Source: Deroplatys truncata
Taxonomy: Eukaryota > Arthropoda > Insecta > Mantodea > Mantidae
NCBI GenBank assembly: GCA_030765065.1
Contig: CM060990.1
Coordinates: forward strand, 279,895,341 to 279,959,340
DNA: 64,000 nt
Reading direction: 5' to 3'
The position numbers and the translations under genes are program-made. Positions 33,254-44,040 of this stretch are shown here, one piece after another. How positions within the stretch are numbered: position 1 is the first letter of the stretch; each line of letters begins with the position of its first letter. The notes under the pieces are model-generated. The model saw only the letters and a list, made by a program, of their open reading frames with translations, made no database searches and was not told where the DNA came from.

Positions 33254-34405
33254 GTAGAGCTCTGGTAATTCGAGCTAATTGGGGCTGAGGCTACTTCGAA
33301 TTACAAAATACTCGGATTATACGGAAATATAATTTAGTCCCGTTTCATCACAACCATAAGTTGATCAGGAGTAAGATTTCCTTCTTGTATAATCTTTCTT
33401 AATTTTTCATAAAATTGTGCTACAGATAGAGAATCCGCAGAACGTTTTTCACTGAAAATTTCAAGCTGCCTTATACCGTATCGCTTCTTCCACCTATCTA
33501 CCATCCTGAACTTGCAGTAAAATCGTCCTCACCTTCCTTTAACTTATTCCTAAAAAATACAGCTATTTCTTGCACATTAGTCCCTGAAATTTGATTTCCT
33601 TTTTGTCTTTGTTGTGTAAACCAATTTAAAAGGCTTCACTCGTTTCTTCATACTCAGATTTCTTCAAATGACGAAATAGAACACTTTAAGATGATGATTT
33701 CTCAATTTTGTCTCTGTTTCTACGCCAATCTCCAACTGTCACTTTAACCCCATACGCAGCAACAGCCTTTGTTAAAGTTTCTCCTTTGTCTAGTCTTACC
33801 GAAGCCCCACTTTCAGATTCAACGGCACAATTTTTCTCTTACCGTTACCACTTATTGTTATGTATGAATTATAACATTAAGAAACACACAGTTACTATGC
33901 ACATACGTACAATACTTTAAAATTAACGTGACACATGTGGTCTAACTACAGTACAGATGTTATTACACAATCATCTACATACAATAAGTGTCAGCCTATG
34001 TTGTAAAATGTGTATTTTTACCTAAGCGTCATTCACTAAGGACAACAATAGGGGTAACAATAAGGATGTTATACACTGTATGATCGTCAAGCGTTCCCAA
34101 TTAGAGAAGGGTTGACGAAGAAAGAGCAAGCGCACTCCACGAAACCTAATGATACCTGTTCATTTGTAATAGAAATGCATTAACCGTCTGAGGCTAAGGT
34201 TATTTCTGTGCATTATGAACGAAAACCCTAAGTGGGACAGTATTACCCGTATTTTACGTGGAAAACTGAAAGAAAGTTCAAAATATAACACATTTAAATT
34301 GCGTTAAACGTACATGCAGAAAACTTATAAGAATGGGATTTTACTCTAGTTTTATGTAAAATTTTAATTTTCATAAGGCCAGCTCGAAATACCGGGGCTC
34401 TACTG
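33254..34405 (-). mobile_element. pogo/Tigger-like DNA transposon, non-autonomous relic
   Basis: About 1.15 kb inserted in the left arm; the right arm lacks it. Terminal inverted repeats of ~22 bases: GTAGAGCTCTGGTAATTCGA at the left and, inverted, AGTAGAGCCCCGGTATTTCG at the right, next to TA at both ends (33252-33253, 34406-34407), the target duplication of the Tc1/mariner/pogo group. Minus-strand pieces of a CENP-B-type transposase DNA-binding region are readable: AVAAYGVKVTVGDWRRNR (about 33775-33720) and VDRWKKRYGIRQLEIFSEKR (about 33503-33445), then SVAQFYEKLRKIIQEGNLTP (about 33425-33365). The DDE catalytic domain is absent, so the element needed an autonomous helper. Confidence 0.8.
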
Positions 34406-34423
34406 TATTGATCTGCCTCTCAC

Positions 34424-34424
<1 letters not shown>

Positions 34425-34461
<37 letters not shown>

Positions 34462-34480
34462 TCACGCACACACACACAAA
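34425..34480 (+). repeat. (CT)n(CA)n microsatellite
   Basis: CTCTCT run passing into CACACA; the same composite is kept inverted at 49025-49085 in the other arm. Confidence 0.9.
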
Positions 34481-35050
34481 AAACATGCAACCTTATAACC
34501 CCACAGTATAACGAATTCTGGATACGCATTTTTGGGACAGGGTGTGACCCGCAACTCTGAGTAGACGACTTCAATTAAAAAGGCACCTTCTCACATTTGT
34601 CTTTCTCTGTGCCCATTGGTCAGTCTCTTAATCCATATCCTCCACCATAGATGTCGACAGAATCCGGCCCTATAACGGCATCTACAGCTTTCATTAAAAA
34701 TAAATGCATATACAAAACATTTCGCCCATCGCTATTTTAACTAAAAGTGCTGTAAGTGTATAACAGAGTCAATCACATATAAATTATATTTAAAGGAATG
34801 TTTCTTCATAGAGACAGCTGATTAGATTGTTCTCTCCTTTTCTCTCTCTCAAGCGCATATTGCATACAAACACACATAATAACAGCCTCACTGAAATAAA
34901 TAAATCACAAGACAAGCACTCCCAATTGTATCTACAATGAACTAAAATTAATCACTTCTATAAATACCTAGTCAGAACAGCGTGAAGGAGGAGTCTTAAC
35001 TTTACGCACTTAGATGTATTATTCATACAATATAAAGGGTAACTTAGCAC

Positions 35051-35660
35051 TTCTTTTAGCATTTAGCTGATACTAATTGACTCTCCTATTACTATGTGGA
35101 ATGAGTCTTTACGATCTGAACTTGTAGAGTGGAATTTTCTAACCTGGAAACGTTAGCGACTTCAGCATGCTTCGAAGCCTTCAACTTGTGTACTGCATCA
35201 TTTTCGCAGTAGTATGGTACTTCATAGGCAGTTCTGTATGAGGGACCGTCTAGCTTTAAAACGCGACATTCTCAGTGCTATTATATTCTCAGGGGTTACA
35301 CCGTATATCCACCAATACTACAAGCAAGCTGTGTGATTCCATTTCACACATAGAGAACCTGTGTATAATTAATTGATTAGCAGTAATTAATGTGAAATTC
35401 TGTCATAGCCCGATTTTTTATAACCTGCCTGTGAGGTTTATAGTTATCCATGATGTAAGCTTGGCAATAAAACGAGAAAATAACAGAATAATACTAGAGT
35501 TTGCAGTTGGCATATGCAGATGCAATTTCGAAAGCATATCGAATATACGATATTCTAGTTAAGGTATGAGTCCCCTTATTGGCATTCAAAAACAGCCAAC
35601 TTACGAGAAGTTTATTTTTTCATATATTACCCGTGGGAAGAATGGTTCTGTCAAGTGTTA
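35051..35660. other. Unassigned sequence
   Basis: No gene or repeat recognised between the left arm and the DUF4817-type transposon. Confidence 0.4.
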
Positions 35661-37537
35661 TAGAGGTAAATCATCTAAAATTTTCACCGCAAATATTTTG
35701 GAAATGGAAAGTGCTATTGATGTGCAGTTTTCGCAGTTTGATTGGTATTCAGGGACTCGTACATTTAGCCTATGAACAGATTTTAATAATAGTGAGAAAG
35801 TTAATTTTGAGCAAACATACAATTTTTAATGGAAATATGCCGCGTTACATCAACACAATAAAGGTAGGATAAATTAAAATGTCAGTGGCGTTTGTTGTAA
35901 GATTATAGTGCAAGTGGTTTACGATAAATCTTATTTTGAAACTTTTACGCACCGACACTTGTACAACCTGTGGTAGCACAAACTAAAGAAAAACAAAAGG
36001 AAATTACAACACTTCTGTGGATACTTACAAGTAAAGAGAACATAGCCCTTCAAAGGTTGTGTTCAAAATGACCATCGGCAGGTTCAATACACGCTTACAG
36101 TCTGCTATGGAAAGATTGCTGTACACGTTCTAGAATTTGAGCGAAAGTTTCAGAGCAGGCAGCAGCAATACCTTGTTTCATATCGTCTGGTGTAGTTGGT
36201 ACATCCCTTTAGACAGTGTCTTTCAGCCTTCCCCACAAAAAAACCTAAAAGAGTCAGATCCGGTGAACGGGCCGGCCAAGGTACAGGTCCTCTTCGTCCA
36301 ATCCAACGATTTGGAAACAATCCGTTAAGACAAGCTGTAGTACTTCGTGTTAGACAGCCATCATATTGGTACCACAGGTTCCTCCTAGTCTTCAAAGGAA
36401 CGTCTTCTAGCATCTGTACTAGATGGTCTGTTAGGAGGCTGCGATACTTGTGCGAGTTCATTGTTCCTTCTATGAACAAAGGGCCTATGAGCTGATGGTT
36501 CACTATCCGACACCACACGTTTGAACTCCAGGGACGCTGACGTTCCACATGACGAAGCCAACGGGGATTGTCAACAGACCAATAGTGTATGTTTCTGCGG
36601 GTTGCCTGACCATGATTAGTAAATGTTGCCTCATTACTAAACAAGATACATGATTAATCTGTAGTATCGTGTCTTAATGCCCATGTACAAAAGTTAACAC
36701 AATTCTAAAAATCGTTTCCATGCAGCTCTTGATGGAGCGAGATGTGATAGGGACGGAACCTATGTCGATGGAGAATGCGCAGTACACTTGCCTGAATTAT
36801 GCCACTTCCACGTGCGATTGTGCGGAAACTGATTTTCGGATCTACTACATTGGCAGCCAAAACATTAATTTCTGCCTCTTCTCCAGTCACTGGTCTGTTT
36901 CTGTTATGTTTTCTAGGTGTTACAGTACCACTTTCACATAATTGGTTGAAGAGCTTGATAAATAATTTCCGAGATGGTTGACGTCTATTGGGATACTTTT
37001 CTACATACACCGTAGAGGAACAAACTGCATTTTTCCTACACTCTCCATACACCATGAGCATGTCGGCTTTTTCTGCATTAGTTAACCCCTTCTTCCACTT
37101 ATGGATTACTGCTTGAACTGTCAGTGACTACCACACTAGAAAATTGCTTGCAATCAATGAACAGAAAACACAATGCAAACAAATATAACAACATTGTACC
37201 TAGCAACTAAGCAAGTTGAATGGGACAATCAGTTGTCGGGTTGGAAACTTTTCAAAATATGATTTCTCGTAAACACTTGCACTAGAATTCTGCAACAAAG
37301 ATGATTGACGTTCTAATTTATCCCACCTTTATTCTATTGATGTAACTAGGCATTGTTCCATTCAAAATATTGTATGTTTGCTCCAAAAATACACTTTCTC
37401 AGTATTATTTAAAAATGTTTATATGCTAAATGTACGAGCCTCTGACTACCAATCAATGCTGCGAAAGCTGCACACCAATAGCACTTTCCATTTCCGAAAT
37501 ATTTGCGGTGCAGGGATTTAGGTTATTCACCCTGTAT
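35661..37537 (-). mobile_element. DUF4817-type mariner/Tc3-like transposon with ~300-bp terminal inverted repeats
   Basis: About 1.88 kb. The right end, read inward on the minus strand, starts CAGGGTGAATAACCTAAATC; the left end is a diverged GAGGTAAATCATCTAAA. Both continue through CACCGCAAATATTT, GGAAATGGAAAGTGCTATTG, GGTATTCAGGGACTCGTACATT and TACATCAACACAATAAAGGT, giving inverted repeats of about 300 bases (35661-35970 and 37225-37537). TA-like dinucleotides flank both ends. One decayed transposase lies between the repeats on the minus strand. Confidence 0.75.
36150..37061 (-). pseudogene. DUF4817/DDE_3 transposase of the 35.7-37.5 kb element
   Basis: Two open pieces on the minus strand. 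37061-36705 carries the N-terminal helix-turn-helix region of the insect DUF4817 type (LMVYGECRKNAV, YPNRRQPSRKLFIKLFNQL). 36644-36150 carries the catalytic region: FSNEATFTNHG, WSVDNPRWLR, IVNHQLIGPLF, MLEDVPLKTRRNLWYQYDG (second acidic site kept), WIGRRGPVPWPARSPDL. The third acidic residue, expected in PLDFF, is Gly here (TLLGFF). The frames are separated by a frameshift and ~60 bases of unreadable sequence. It encodes no active enzyme. Confidence 0.8.
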
Positions 37538-37610
37538 ATGCAGTAGGATTTTGAAAAGCAGATCCATTTCAAGACTTAAACAGCACAGGTAAAGATGTAG
37601 TAATGAAGCA

Positions 37611-37815
37611 CTGAACTGTGCAGTACTTAGAACTCCCATAAGTGATCCTGAAATCTATCCAAGACCAGGGATGTTAGATTCAAACTTTGAAGTACTTGGA
37701 ACTTAAGTAGGTGCTCCTGAAATCCCTTTAGGACCAGAAATGTTAGGTTCAAGGTGTGAAGTATTTGGAACACCCGTAAGTCCTCCTGAAATTTCTAGAA
37801 GGCCTTGTATGCTAG
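37611..37815 (+). repeat. 69-bp tandem repeat, 23 codons per unit
   Basis: Three units with an exact 69-base period: CCTGAAAT starts at 37647, 37716 and 37785. The + frame reads the same 23-residue motif each time (MLDSNFEVLGT...GAPEIPLGPE, then MLGSRCEVFGTPVSPPEI), so the repeat behaves like coding sequence, with one TAA in the middle unit (37704-37706). Confidence 0.75.
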
Positions 37816-38021
37816 ATGCAAGAAAAGCGGTGAATGAAAATAAACATTTTGGTGTTAACTCCCGCAGTCAGGATGATATATCCAAAGCGAATATTGAGGA
37901 TATTGTATGTCCCTGGAAAGATCCTAGTGACTTAATACACGAGCTAACACTGCTAATGATGTCCCATGAAGCTGGTAAAATGACTTTTCTATTGAGATTA
38001 GCAAGATTATTCAGGAATTGA
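37671..38021 (+). pseudogene. Possible gene fragment carrying the 23-residue repeat
   Basis: From the ATG at 37740 the frame stays open for 93 codons: the last repeat units, then a non-repetitive tail with DISKANIEDIVCPWKDPSDL and a Leu-rich amphipathic end (LLRLARLFRN). Reading upstream, the frame would continue through the repeat but for one TAA at 37704-37706. No family recognised. The repeat keeping a codon period suggests past coding, possibly a fragment of a host gene or an accessory gene of the satellite-bearing element. Confidence 0.4.
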
Positions 38022-38099
38022 AAGGACAAGAATTGTAGCATGATTGAGACTGAACTCTGCACAAAAAGATCCTGAACATTTAAATGAAATGGCTGTTTT

Positions 38100-39290
38100 G
38101 TTTGCCACTGTTTAGTGTTTTAATGTATGCTTAATGTGCAATCAATTATAATAAGTCTCGTTATTGACTTAAGTGTTCTTTTATCTACCTTCCAACCGCC
38201 TCTCCCTATTGCATGATAAAGTCTGAAGTTCAGATTATATCCTTATGGTATTTTAGGTACAGCTGCATATATTTTCGGTCAGTTTTAGAATATTCTGTTG
38301 GTTTCTATAGACAAGGTCGTGTATTTCAATGAGTCCAGTCCAGGTTTTTAGAGCATTCTGCGCTTTTCTTATAAACAGTGGCGGGTATTTTAGTAGTTTT
38401 GGTACTTTAGTGCACTCTGTTAGCTTTTTCAGATAGGTGCAGATGTTTTTATGGTTTTGACAGTGAGTTTTTTAATGTATCTGATGGGTTTTAGAAAGTT
38501 CTTCAGATATTTCATCCAATTGGCCAAGGTTTTTTTTAGCATTTTGAGGTATTATAAGCTGCATTTAATGGACTCTGACACTTTCACGTGTATTTTAGAG
38601 TTCTGGTAACAGTATTTGAGGTTCTTTAAAGGTATTTAAGACTACGGAATGAGTTATGAGCAGAGGCTTTTAGAACATTCGAGGACAGTGGAATGAGAAT
38701 TTCACATGTTTCATTGGCATTCTGGAAACATGAGTAGTGTTGTTTTTTAAAATAATTTTGCGATATGCAGGTATATCGAGGGAGGGGTTGATGTAGGCAC
38801 TTCAAATGAATTTTAGATCCTAGAACAGGAATTGCAATGCTTTTTAGAAACTTTATGGCGGTATTTTAGCCAGGCGGTAATTTATTGGTTTTATAATGAG
38901 GATCTAGTAGGTTCATGATATTGACACAATCTTTAGAGTATTTTGATTATTTTAGACAGCGCTGCAGTTATTTTCAAAGATTTCGGTAAGAGAATTGTAG
39001 TCCCTTTCAGGGTATTTTAAGATATGATTCAGGTATAGTCACATGCTTTTGGGACACCTTGCAATACAGACAGGGGAACTTCATTAGTAAGTGTTGTATT
39101 AATGCAAGTATTTATTCTAATTTCACGAGTTGATGTATTCGTTTTGACGGATTTTTAATACTTTATGAGCATTTCTTATCCGGTATTAGAACCAGTTTAT
39201 ACACTTTTAAGTCCATTTTTCTAAATTTTGTACTTCTATATGTTAAGCAGTTAGCCTGTGAGACCGAGAGGAATAAACTCTGTATTGGTT
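38100..39290 (+). repeat. ATTTTAG-type minisatellite, third copy
   Basis: Same diverged phrases and orientation as 23400-24450 (TTTTAGAGCATTCTG, GGTATTTTAG, TTTAGAAAGTT), ending with TTAGCCTGTGAGACCGAGAG, which corresponds to CTAACTGCAATCGTGTGAGA near 24430. Confidence 0.6.
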
Positions 39291-39309
39291 TACAGTTCTG
39301 GTGATTTTG

Positions 39310-40130
39310 GAGTAGTCTATGCTAACCTCACACCAAATATCCCAAGCTAATCTATCCCTGCCTTACCTGCTCTGGAACATCCTCTCTTTATCTATTCTAT
39401 CCTGCCATCGTCTAAGATAACCAAAACTTAACCAAGCCTAACGAAACGAAACCACAAAACGTCACTAAGAGTAACAAACCTTACCACGAAAGATAACCAA
39501 ACGTAACAAACGTAATAACAAAACGTAACCACGATACGTAACCATAGTCACAAACGTAACCTTAAAACGTAAATCACACGTAACAAACGTAACCATACTA
39601 ACAAACGTAACCACGAAACGTAACAATACGTAACAAACGTAACCACGAAACGTAACCATACGTAACAAACGTAACCAACCTAACAACCATGACCAACCCA
39701 TTCCTAAGACAACCTATGCTAACCCATTCTTCATAACTTGGACAATCATTATGCGAGCCTAACTCAACCTATCCCAGACTGCTCTATCATAAATTTACTC
39801 TATACAGTAATCATCTAGCCTAATTTGATACCATCCCTTATCATCTGTCCTACAATCCAGTCCTAAGCTAGCGCTGAGCATCCTAACGTAGCCTAAGATA
39901 GTATAAACAAATTTCACGTCTGGCCTGCTAGCACCTAACCTAGCTTGATTACGTGCATGTTAACCTATCTCAATCTTATCCAACAGTCCCCTCATCATCT
40001 ATTCAAACTGTCACTACTTAAAGCTAGCTCATCCTGTAGTTATCAATGACACCAAATCATAACCTCATCCAGGCTAGCATAAACTGCCCTTACACAAGCT
40101 GCCCTAACTTGTCTTTGCCGCCCCTGGCGT
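39310..40130 (+). repeat. CCTAA-type satellite, third copy, enclosing AACGTAACC repeats
   Basis: CTAACCTCACACCAAATATCCC, TCTATTCTATCCTGCCATCGTC and CCTAACGAAACG-type words as in 25480-25680. Between 39430 and 39690 it holds about 25 copies of ACGTAACCA/AAACGTAACC, which are more regular than in the palindrome arms. No polymerase relic follows. Confidence 0.7.
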
Positions 40131-40799
40131 AAACTAGAAGAAGCCTCTTATAGGCTGAATGGAAAGCCTGTCCTAGCCTCATCGGAATCATACACCACAT
40201 AAATGTTCCCTTAAATCAAGAACTTGGAATACCTTTAAGGGAATTCAATACCTTTTGCAAACATATTTATCATGTTCACAGTCATTTTTCAATGCCTTAT
40301 AAGTATTCTTTTATCAGATATTGTAAGGATGTTGAAACCATTTTGTACACTGATAAAAGACATTTTCTGCTACTGGCAGCAATTCACCGTTTTGTTCATG
40401 TATTTCCTCGTAATGAATGCGTGCCCTTCTGTACACATAAAAATAATCTGTATCAGTACCTAAACAATGACATCCCTCTCTCTCATCGCCATAATTTCCA
40501 AAAGCCCTCCTAACACTATAACTATCGTCATCGCCACCTATGACCAACATCACAAACGCTCCCCGCTTCCAAAAACAACATAATCTTATTCTGCAGCCAC
40601 CGCCGCTTGCCTCCATTAACACCATAACCCTACACAGTCGCCACCGTCACCACATAACTCCATTAACACCATCTCTCCCTAATCCCGCATTTCCCGCCAT
40701 CATTATCACTGCTACATTAATCAAATACAACCATCCCTAAGACAGAACCTCTCATATATGAAGCTATATTATAACACAGCTACGTACCTATAAGTTCCA
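40131..40799. other. Unassigned sequence
   Basis: No gene supported. 40510-40740 is rich in CCACC/CATCA/CACC words (a pyrimidine-rich simple region). Confidence 0.4.
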
Positions 40800-41115
40800 A
40801 TGTCTCTCTCTATTAATGTTCTGTATGTTTCTGTATTTGTATATGTGTGTGTATCCATGTGGATGTGTTCGAGTGTGTTCCTAGGTCTTCGCTCATATCG
40901 GGTGTTAGGAAGTGTATATGTGTATGTATGTTTCTGGGTCTACTTGTGTAAGAGTATTTTTGTATGCTCCTGTGTGTGTGTATTTATGTGCGTGAATGAG
41001 TCGGTATGCATTGTGTGTTCGGATGTGTCCGTAGGTCTTCGTGCATATCCGTGTGTTTGGGGGAGGTTTTCGGACGTGTGTATGTATGTGTGTGCACGTG
41101 TCTGTATGTGTGTAC
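40800..41115 (+). repeat. GT-rich microsatellite
   Basis: Imperfect (GT)n with TGTATG and GTCTTCGT interruptions, like 8765-9125. The 114-codon Cys/Val-rich + frame is a by-product. Confidence 0.85.
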
Positions 41116-41129
41116 ATGAAGAAAGACAG

Positions 41130-41260
41130 AAAGAAGATAATTAGAACTCGAACCAGGGCTTCGGGATACCTAAGAATACCCCTCACCCGATTAATCCACG
41201 TAACCCTATAAGATTATTCTGATTTCCCGCACGTGTCTAAGTAACATAACTCTTTAGCGA
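41130..41260 (-). repeat. tRNA-like repeat unit related to the 11.2-11.7 kb array
   Basis: On the minus strand GGGTTACGTGGATTAATCGG (A-box-like) precedes GGGTATTCTTAGG and the B box CCCTGGTTCGAGTTC (41157-41143). Shares GGGCCTCTGAATCC/CCTAAGAATACC-type sequence with 11310-11350. Confidence 0.55.
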
Positions 41261-41686
41261 CTAAACATTTAAGTTTTACCGTTCTGAGATACGAACAATC
41301 CACAGGGATATCTACCTAGTTCATCAAAACATTGTAATTAATGTTGTAAAATTAAATACACTTGTCGCACGAGTCTAATTGCCCTAGCTCAGGAGTATTT
41401 AGAGATCAAAGTTTGACCATGCCTGGAGTTGGGGACCTCGAGATTCCTCCCCGTAAGTAAACAATAATCGATGTGTATCATTGCTGATGTTAAAAGGGCA
41501 TATATCAGTAGGCGGTGAACTGGTATATCTTCTTCGCTGGCATCTTATCTGAAAATAATAATCTTAAGCTCGTAAACCCAATGAGTGAAGAAGTTAATGC
41601 ATTTCCTTTATTCTACATGTTATTTTCTAGCGTATTGCTGGTTTTCAACTTTTTCAGTTGTTGCATTATGGGTTCAGCTATAAGTA
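41261..41686. other. Unassigned sequence
   Basis: Nothing recognised. Confidence 0.35.
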
Positions 41687-42128
41687 TGTAAAACTTTTTG
41701 TGTGGTGTGAGGACATTTTTTCTGTATTACGGAACCTACTGTCTAACAAATTACAGAGTTTCAATCAAAAAATTAAGAGTTAAGTTAATTTTTGTTCATT
41801 AGCATGTTAATGAAGTATTTTCAATCATTAATTGTTTTAATAATTATAAATTTAGCTAATAAAGGCATGTCTTAAGAATGCTGTGAGTTAAAAACAAACT
41901 GCGTTTGAGAGAAATCCATATCGCCCAAATTCCTACTGTGGCTCGAGATGGTTCCCTCATTTTTATCCTACTTCTCCATTTTTTGTTTAAAGACGTCTTT
42001 CGTCTGCGATATATCTGATTGGAAATGTAACGTGATTTTAATTCATATATTCATTTTAAATTTAACGTCATAAACACTGAATATTCGCTTTAAGGTTTAT
42101 TTCAGTATCAAATACAATGCTGAAATGC
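41687..42128 (+). repeat. Direct repeat A abutting the 3' LTR of the gypsy element
   Basis: About 442 bases, close to 88-90% identical (estimated by eye over ~150 bases) to 47955-48403 in the same orientation. It ends exactly at the LTR start (TGTAACG at 42129). Shared markers: GTGTGAGGACATTT, TTAAGAGTTAAGTTAATTTT, TTAATTGTTTTAATAATTAT, CACTGAATATTCGCTT. No coding potential. Confidence 0.8.
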
Positions 42129-42710
42129 TGTAACGTCCTACCTTAAAATGGGTAAGGACATTACAATTTGGGAGCATAGCGGGAGGAAGGGTTGGTGAGC
42201 AACTCTGAAAAGCATGACACAATTAATAAAAACTATAACATAAATTTAATATAACAAACGCGTAGAGACAATGAAAGTGAGCAAGCAAGTCATTTTTAGG
42301 ATTACGTATTTGACAAAGATCAGTTTCCCGTTATCTAGTGCCATCGAGCAGATGTTACTCTGGATGCCATACACAAAGGTGGGTGCTGATCTGGGCAGCG
42401 TCTCCGGCCGCACCTGGGATTGTTCCTATTAAGACTGCCGTGCCCATAGATTTATAGAAGGCTTTTTATATTGTAGATAGACGCCTCCACACAGGACATG
42501 GCCATATATAGAGAGATAACCTCTACTCTATGAGTTGTCATCAACTACCCACATAATATCACAGGAAATGACTAGTGCTAAAAGACGACTCACTGTGCAT
42601 CCTGGGTTGCACCATGTGAAGTAAGAATGCAAGAAATAAGCTTCGCATGAACCACATTCTAAAGAAAAGTCAAACTTCTAAAGAAAACTTAACTTCACCC
42701 ATACGTTACA
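42129..42710 (-). repeat. 3' LTR of gypsy element 1
   Basis: 582 bases, bounded on + by TGTAACGTCCTACC and ACGTTACA, and matching 47377-47954 with roughly 93% identity by eye. A purine-rich GATGCTGGGGCAGA stretch next to the inner end (minus strand) is the likely polypurine tract. Confidence 0.85.
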
Positions 42711-43059
42711 TCTGCCCCAGCATCAAAATAACACACTACCACTGTGTGTTGATAAGGAGGAATGAAAAGAATGGTATAAGATCACACACACACAAAAAAG
42801 TTATTACATTAGTGAAAAAAATAAAAATTATAATAACAACATCAGTGGGTCAAAGAAAAGGTCAATAAAGGAAATAATTGAAAGAAAGAGTGCTTGAGTA
42901 CGTGGTAAAATGTTGGTGATCCTTGGGCATCCAACCGCGTCCGTAAGTTAAAGTATTTACACCTGTAATTCTTGAAGTAAGGAAGCGAGTGGCGTATTCT
43001 GTATATAGACCACTCTAACAAAGTTGCAAAAACCAGCAGTCAGTTATCACTGCAACAGG

Positions 43060-43308
43060 ACGTGGTCAGTTATATCAGCCTAGTAGCCAAGACCGCCAAG
43101 TCGCGGGTTCACACCCGGCGTAGGGCGATGGATTTTTTTTAGCATGGCTTCCTTCTGAACGGAAGTAAAGCCGGTGATCCCTTGTCGTAGGTTTACGGCA
43201 CGTAGAGGCCTCTGAGCAAAATTACCGGTCTTTCACGCCCAATGTAGAATGGAACGCTAAGAACCACAGCAGTTAAAAAGGCGCCCATAAATAAAAAAAC
43301 TCAATTAC
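43060..43308 (+). mobile_element. tRNA-derived SINE inserted in the gypsy integrase
   Basis: Has a B box CGGGTTCACACCCGGCG (about 43104-43120), GGGCGATGGATTTT, GCATGGCTTCCTTCTGAACGG, CGTAGGTTTACGGCACG, TTTCACGCCCAATGTAGAAT and the tail ATAAAAAAACTCAATTA. ACAGGACGTG at the left and ACAGAGGCACGT at the right may be a degraded target duplication. Confidence 0.8.
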
Positions 43309-44040
43309 AGAGGCACGTCCCAATCTGTTTGGTTGGTAGAGGTGTAGTGAGAAAGCATATTAATGATTGTTTGATTTGAGCGTTCCACCAAGCCATTGCA
43401 TGCTGGATTATAAGCCGTTGTGAATGTGGGTTGAACACCCATGAATTTCAACAACTGTCGTGTTAGGTCACTAATAAAAATAGAACCTCTATCTGATAGT
43501 AATCTAGCGAGTGCGCCGTGACGACAAATAATTTGTTCCAAGATAAATTTGGCAACATGCTCAATTGAGCCTCTAGGTAGCGCGACAGCTACGCAGCACC
43601 TAGATCCATAGTCAACTGCGACTACGATCATTGTTTTTCCAGATTAAACCTGTGTATTGTCCAAACAAAGGGATTGACCACGTGGAACCAAACTGTGTGG
43701 CCGTGATAGGCTGAAGTAATCCAGCAGGCTTGACATTTTTAGGGCCTTTCTGAGACAGTCAACTCGGGCAAGTCTTAACATACTTTTCGATATCCTTTCG
43801 CATACCTATCCAGTAGTAGCGCGAATGGAGTTTATGAAAAGTCCTGGTGAAACCCATGTGTCCAGACAAAGGGTCGGCGTGACATGCAGACAAAATTTCG
43901 CGTTTAAGTGACTCCGGAATAACTAATACATGGAGCCGTCCAGTAGTGCCAGCATTTTTGCGGTAAAGTACTCCTGATTTTAGAATATAAGTAGAAGCCT
44001 GTCGTCGCACCTTAGAGGTGGCTACATCCGGTTGCTGTAA
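43305..44040 (-). pseudogene. Integrase of gypsy element 1
   Basis: Integrase inserts retroelement cDNA into the genome. 44010-43759 is the zinc-binding part: ILSACHADPLSGHMGFTRTF (HH) followed by YYWIGMRKDIEKYVKTCPS (first Cys). After ~130 broken bases, 43631-43305 is the rve core: VVAVDYGSR (first Asp), LLSDRGSIF (second Asp), CNGLVERSNQTI (Glu). All three acidic residues are kept. The frame ends where the SINE starts, and the C-terminal part beyond it (43060 to about 42711) is unreadable. Confidence 0.85.

Larger units (their letters stand above)
32175..35050. repeat. Left arm of the second inverted repeat
   Basis: Matches the reverse complement of 48450-51405 with scattered differences: GGGAGGTTATCTGTGTTTTGGCAC at the outer end, the ACACGTGTTCATGTTTAGA region, GGATAACACTAATCACA, CCAATCGTAGC, the (CT)n(CA)n block near 34425-34480 and ATAGATGTCGACAGAATCC. 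Net arm length without the pogo insertion is ~1.7 kb. It is rich in CACGTGA words (32410, 32275, 32350). No protein is coded. Confidence 0.75.

Noticed and set aside
36196..36495. 99-codon + frame
   Set aside because: Antisense to the DUF4817-type transposase.
40800..41144. 114-codon Val/Cys-rich + frame
   Set aside because: By-product of the GT-rich microsatellite; no start context or domain.
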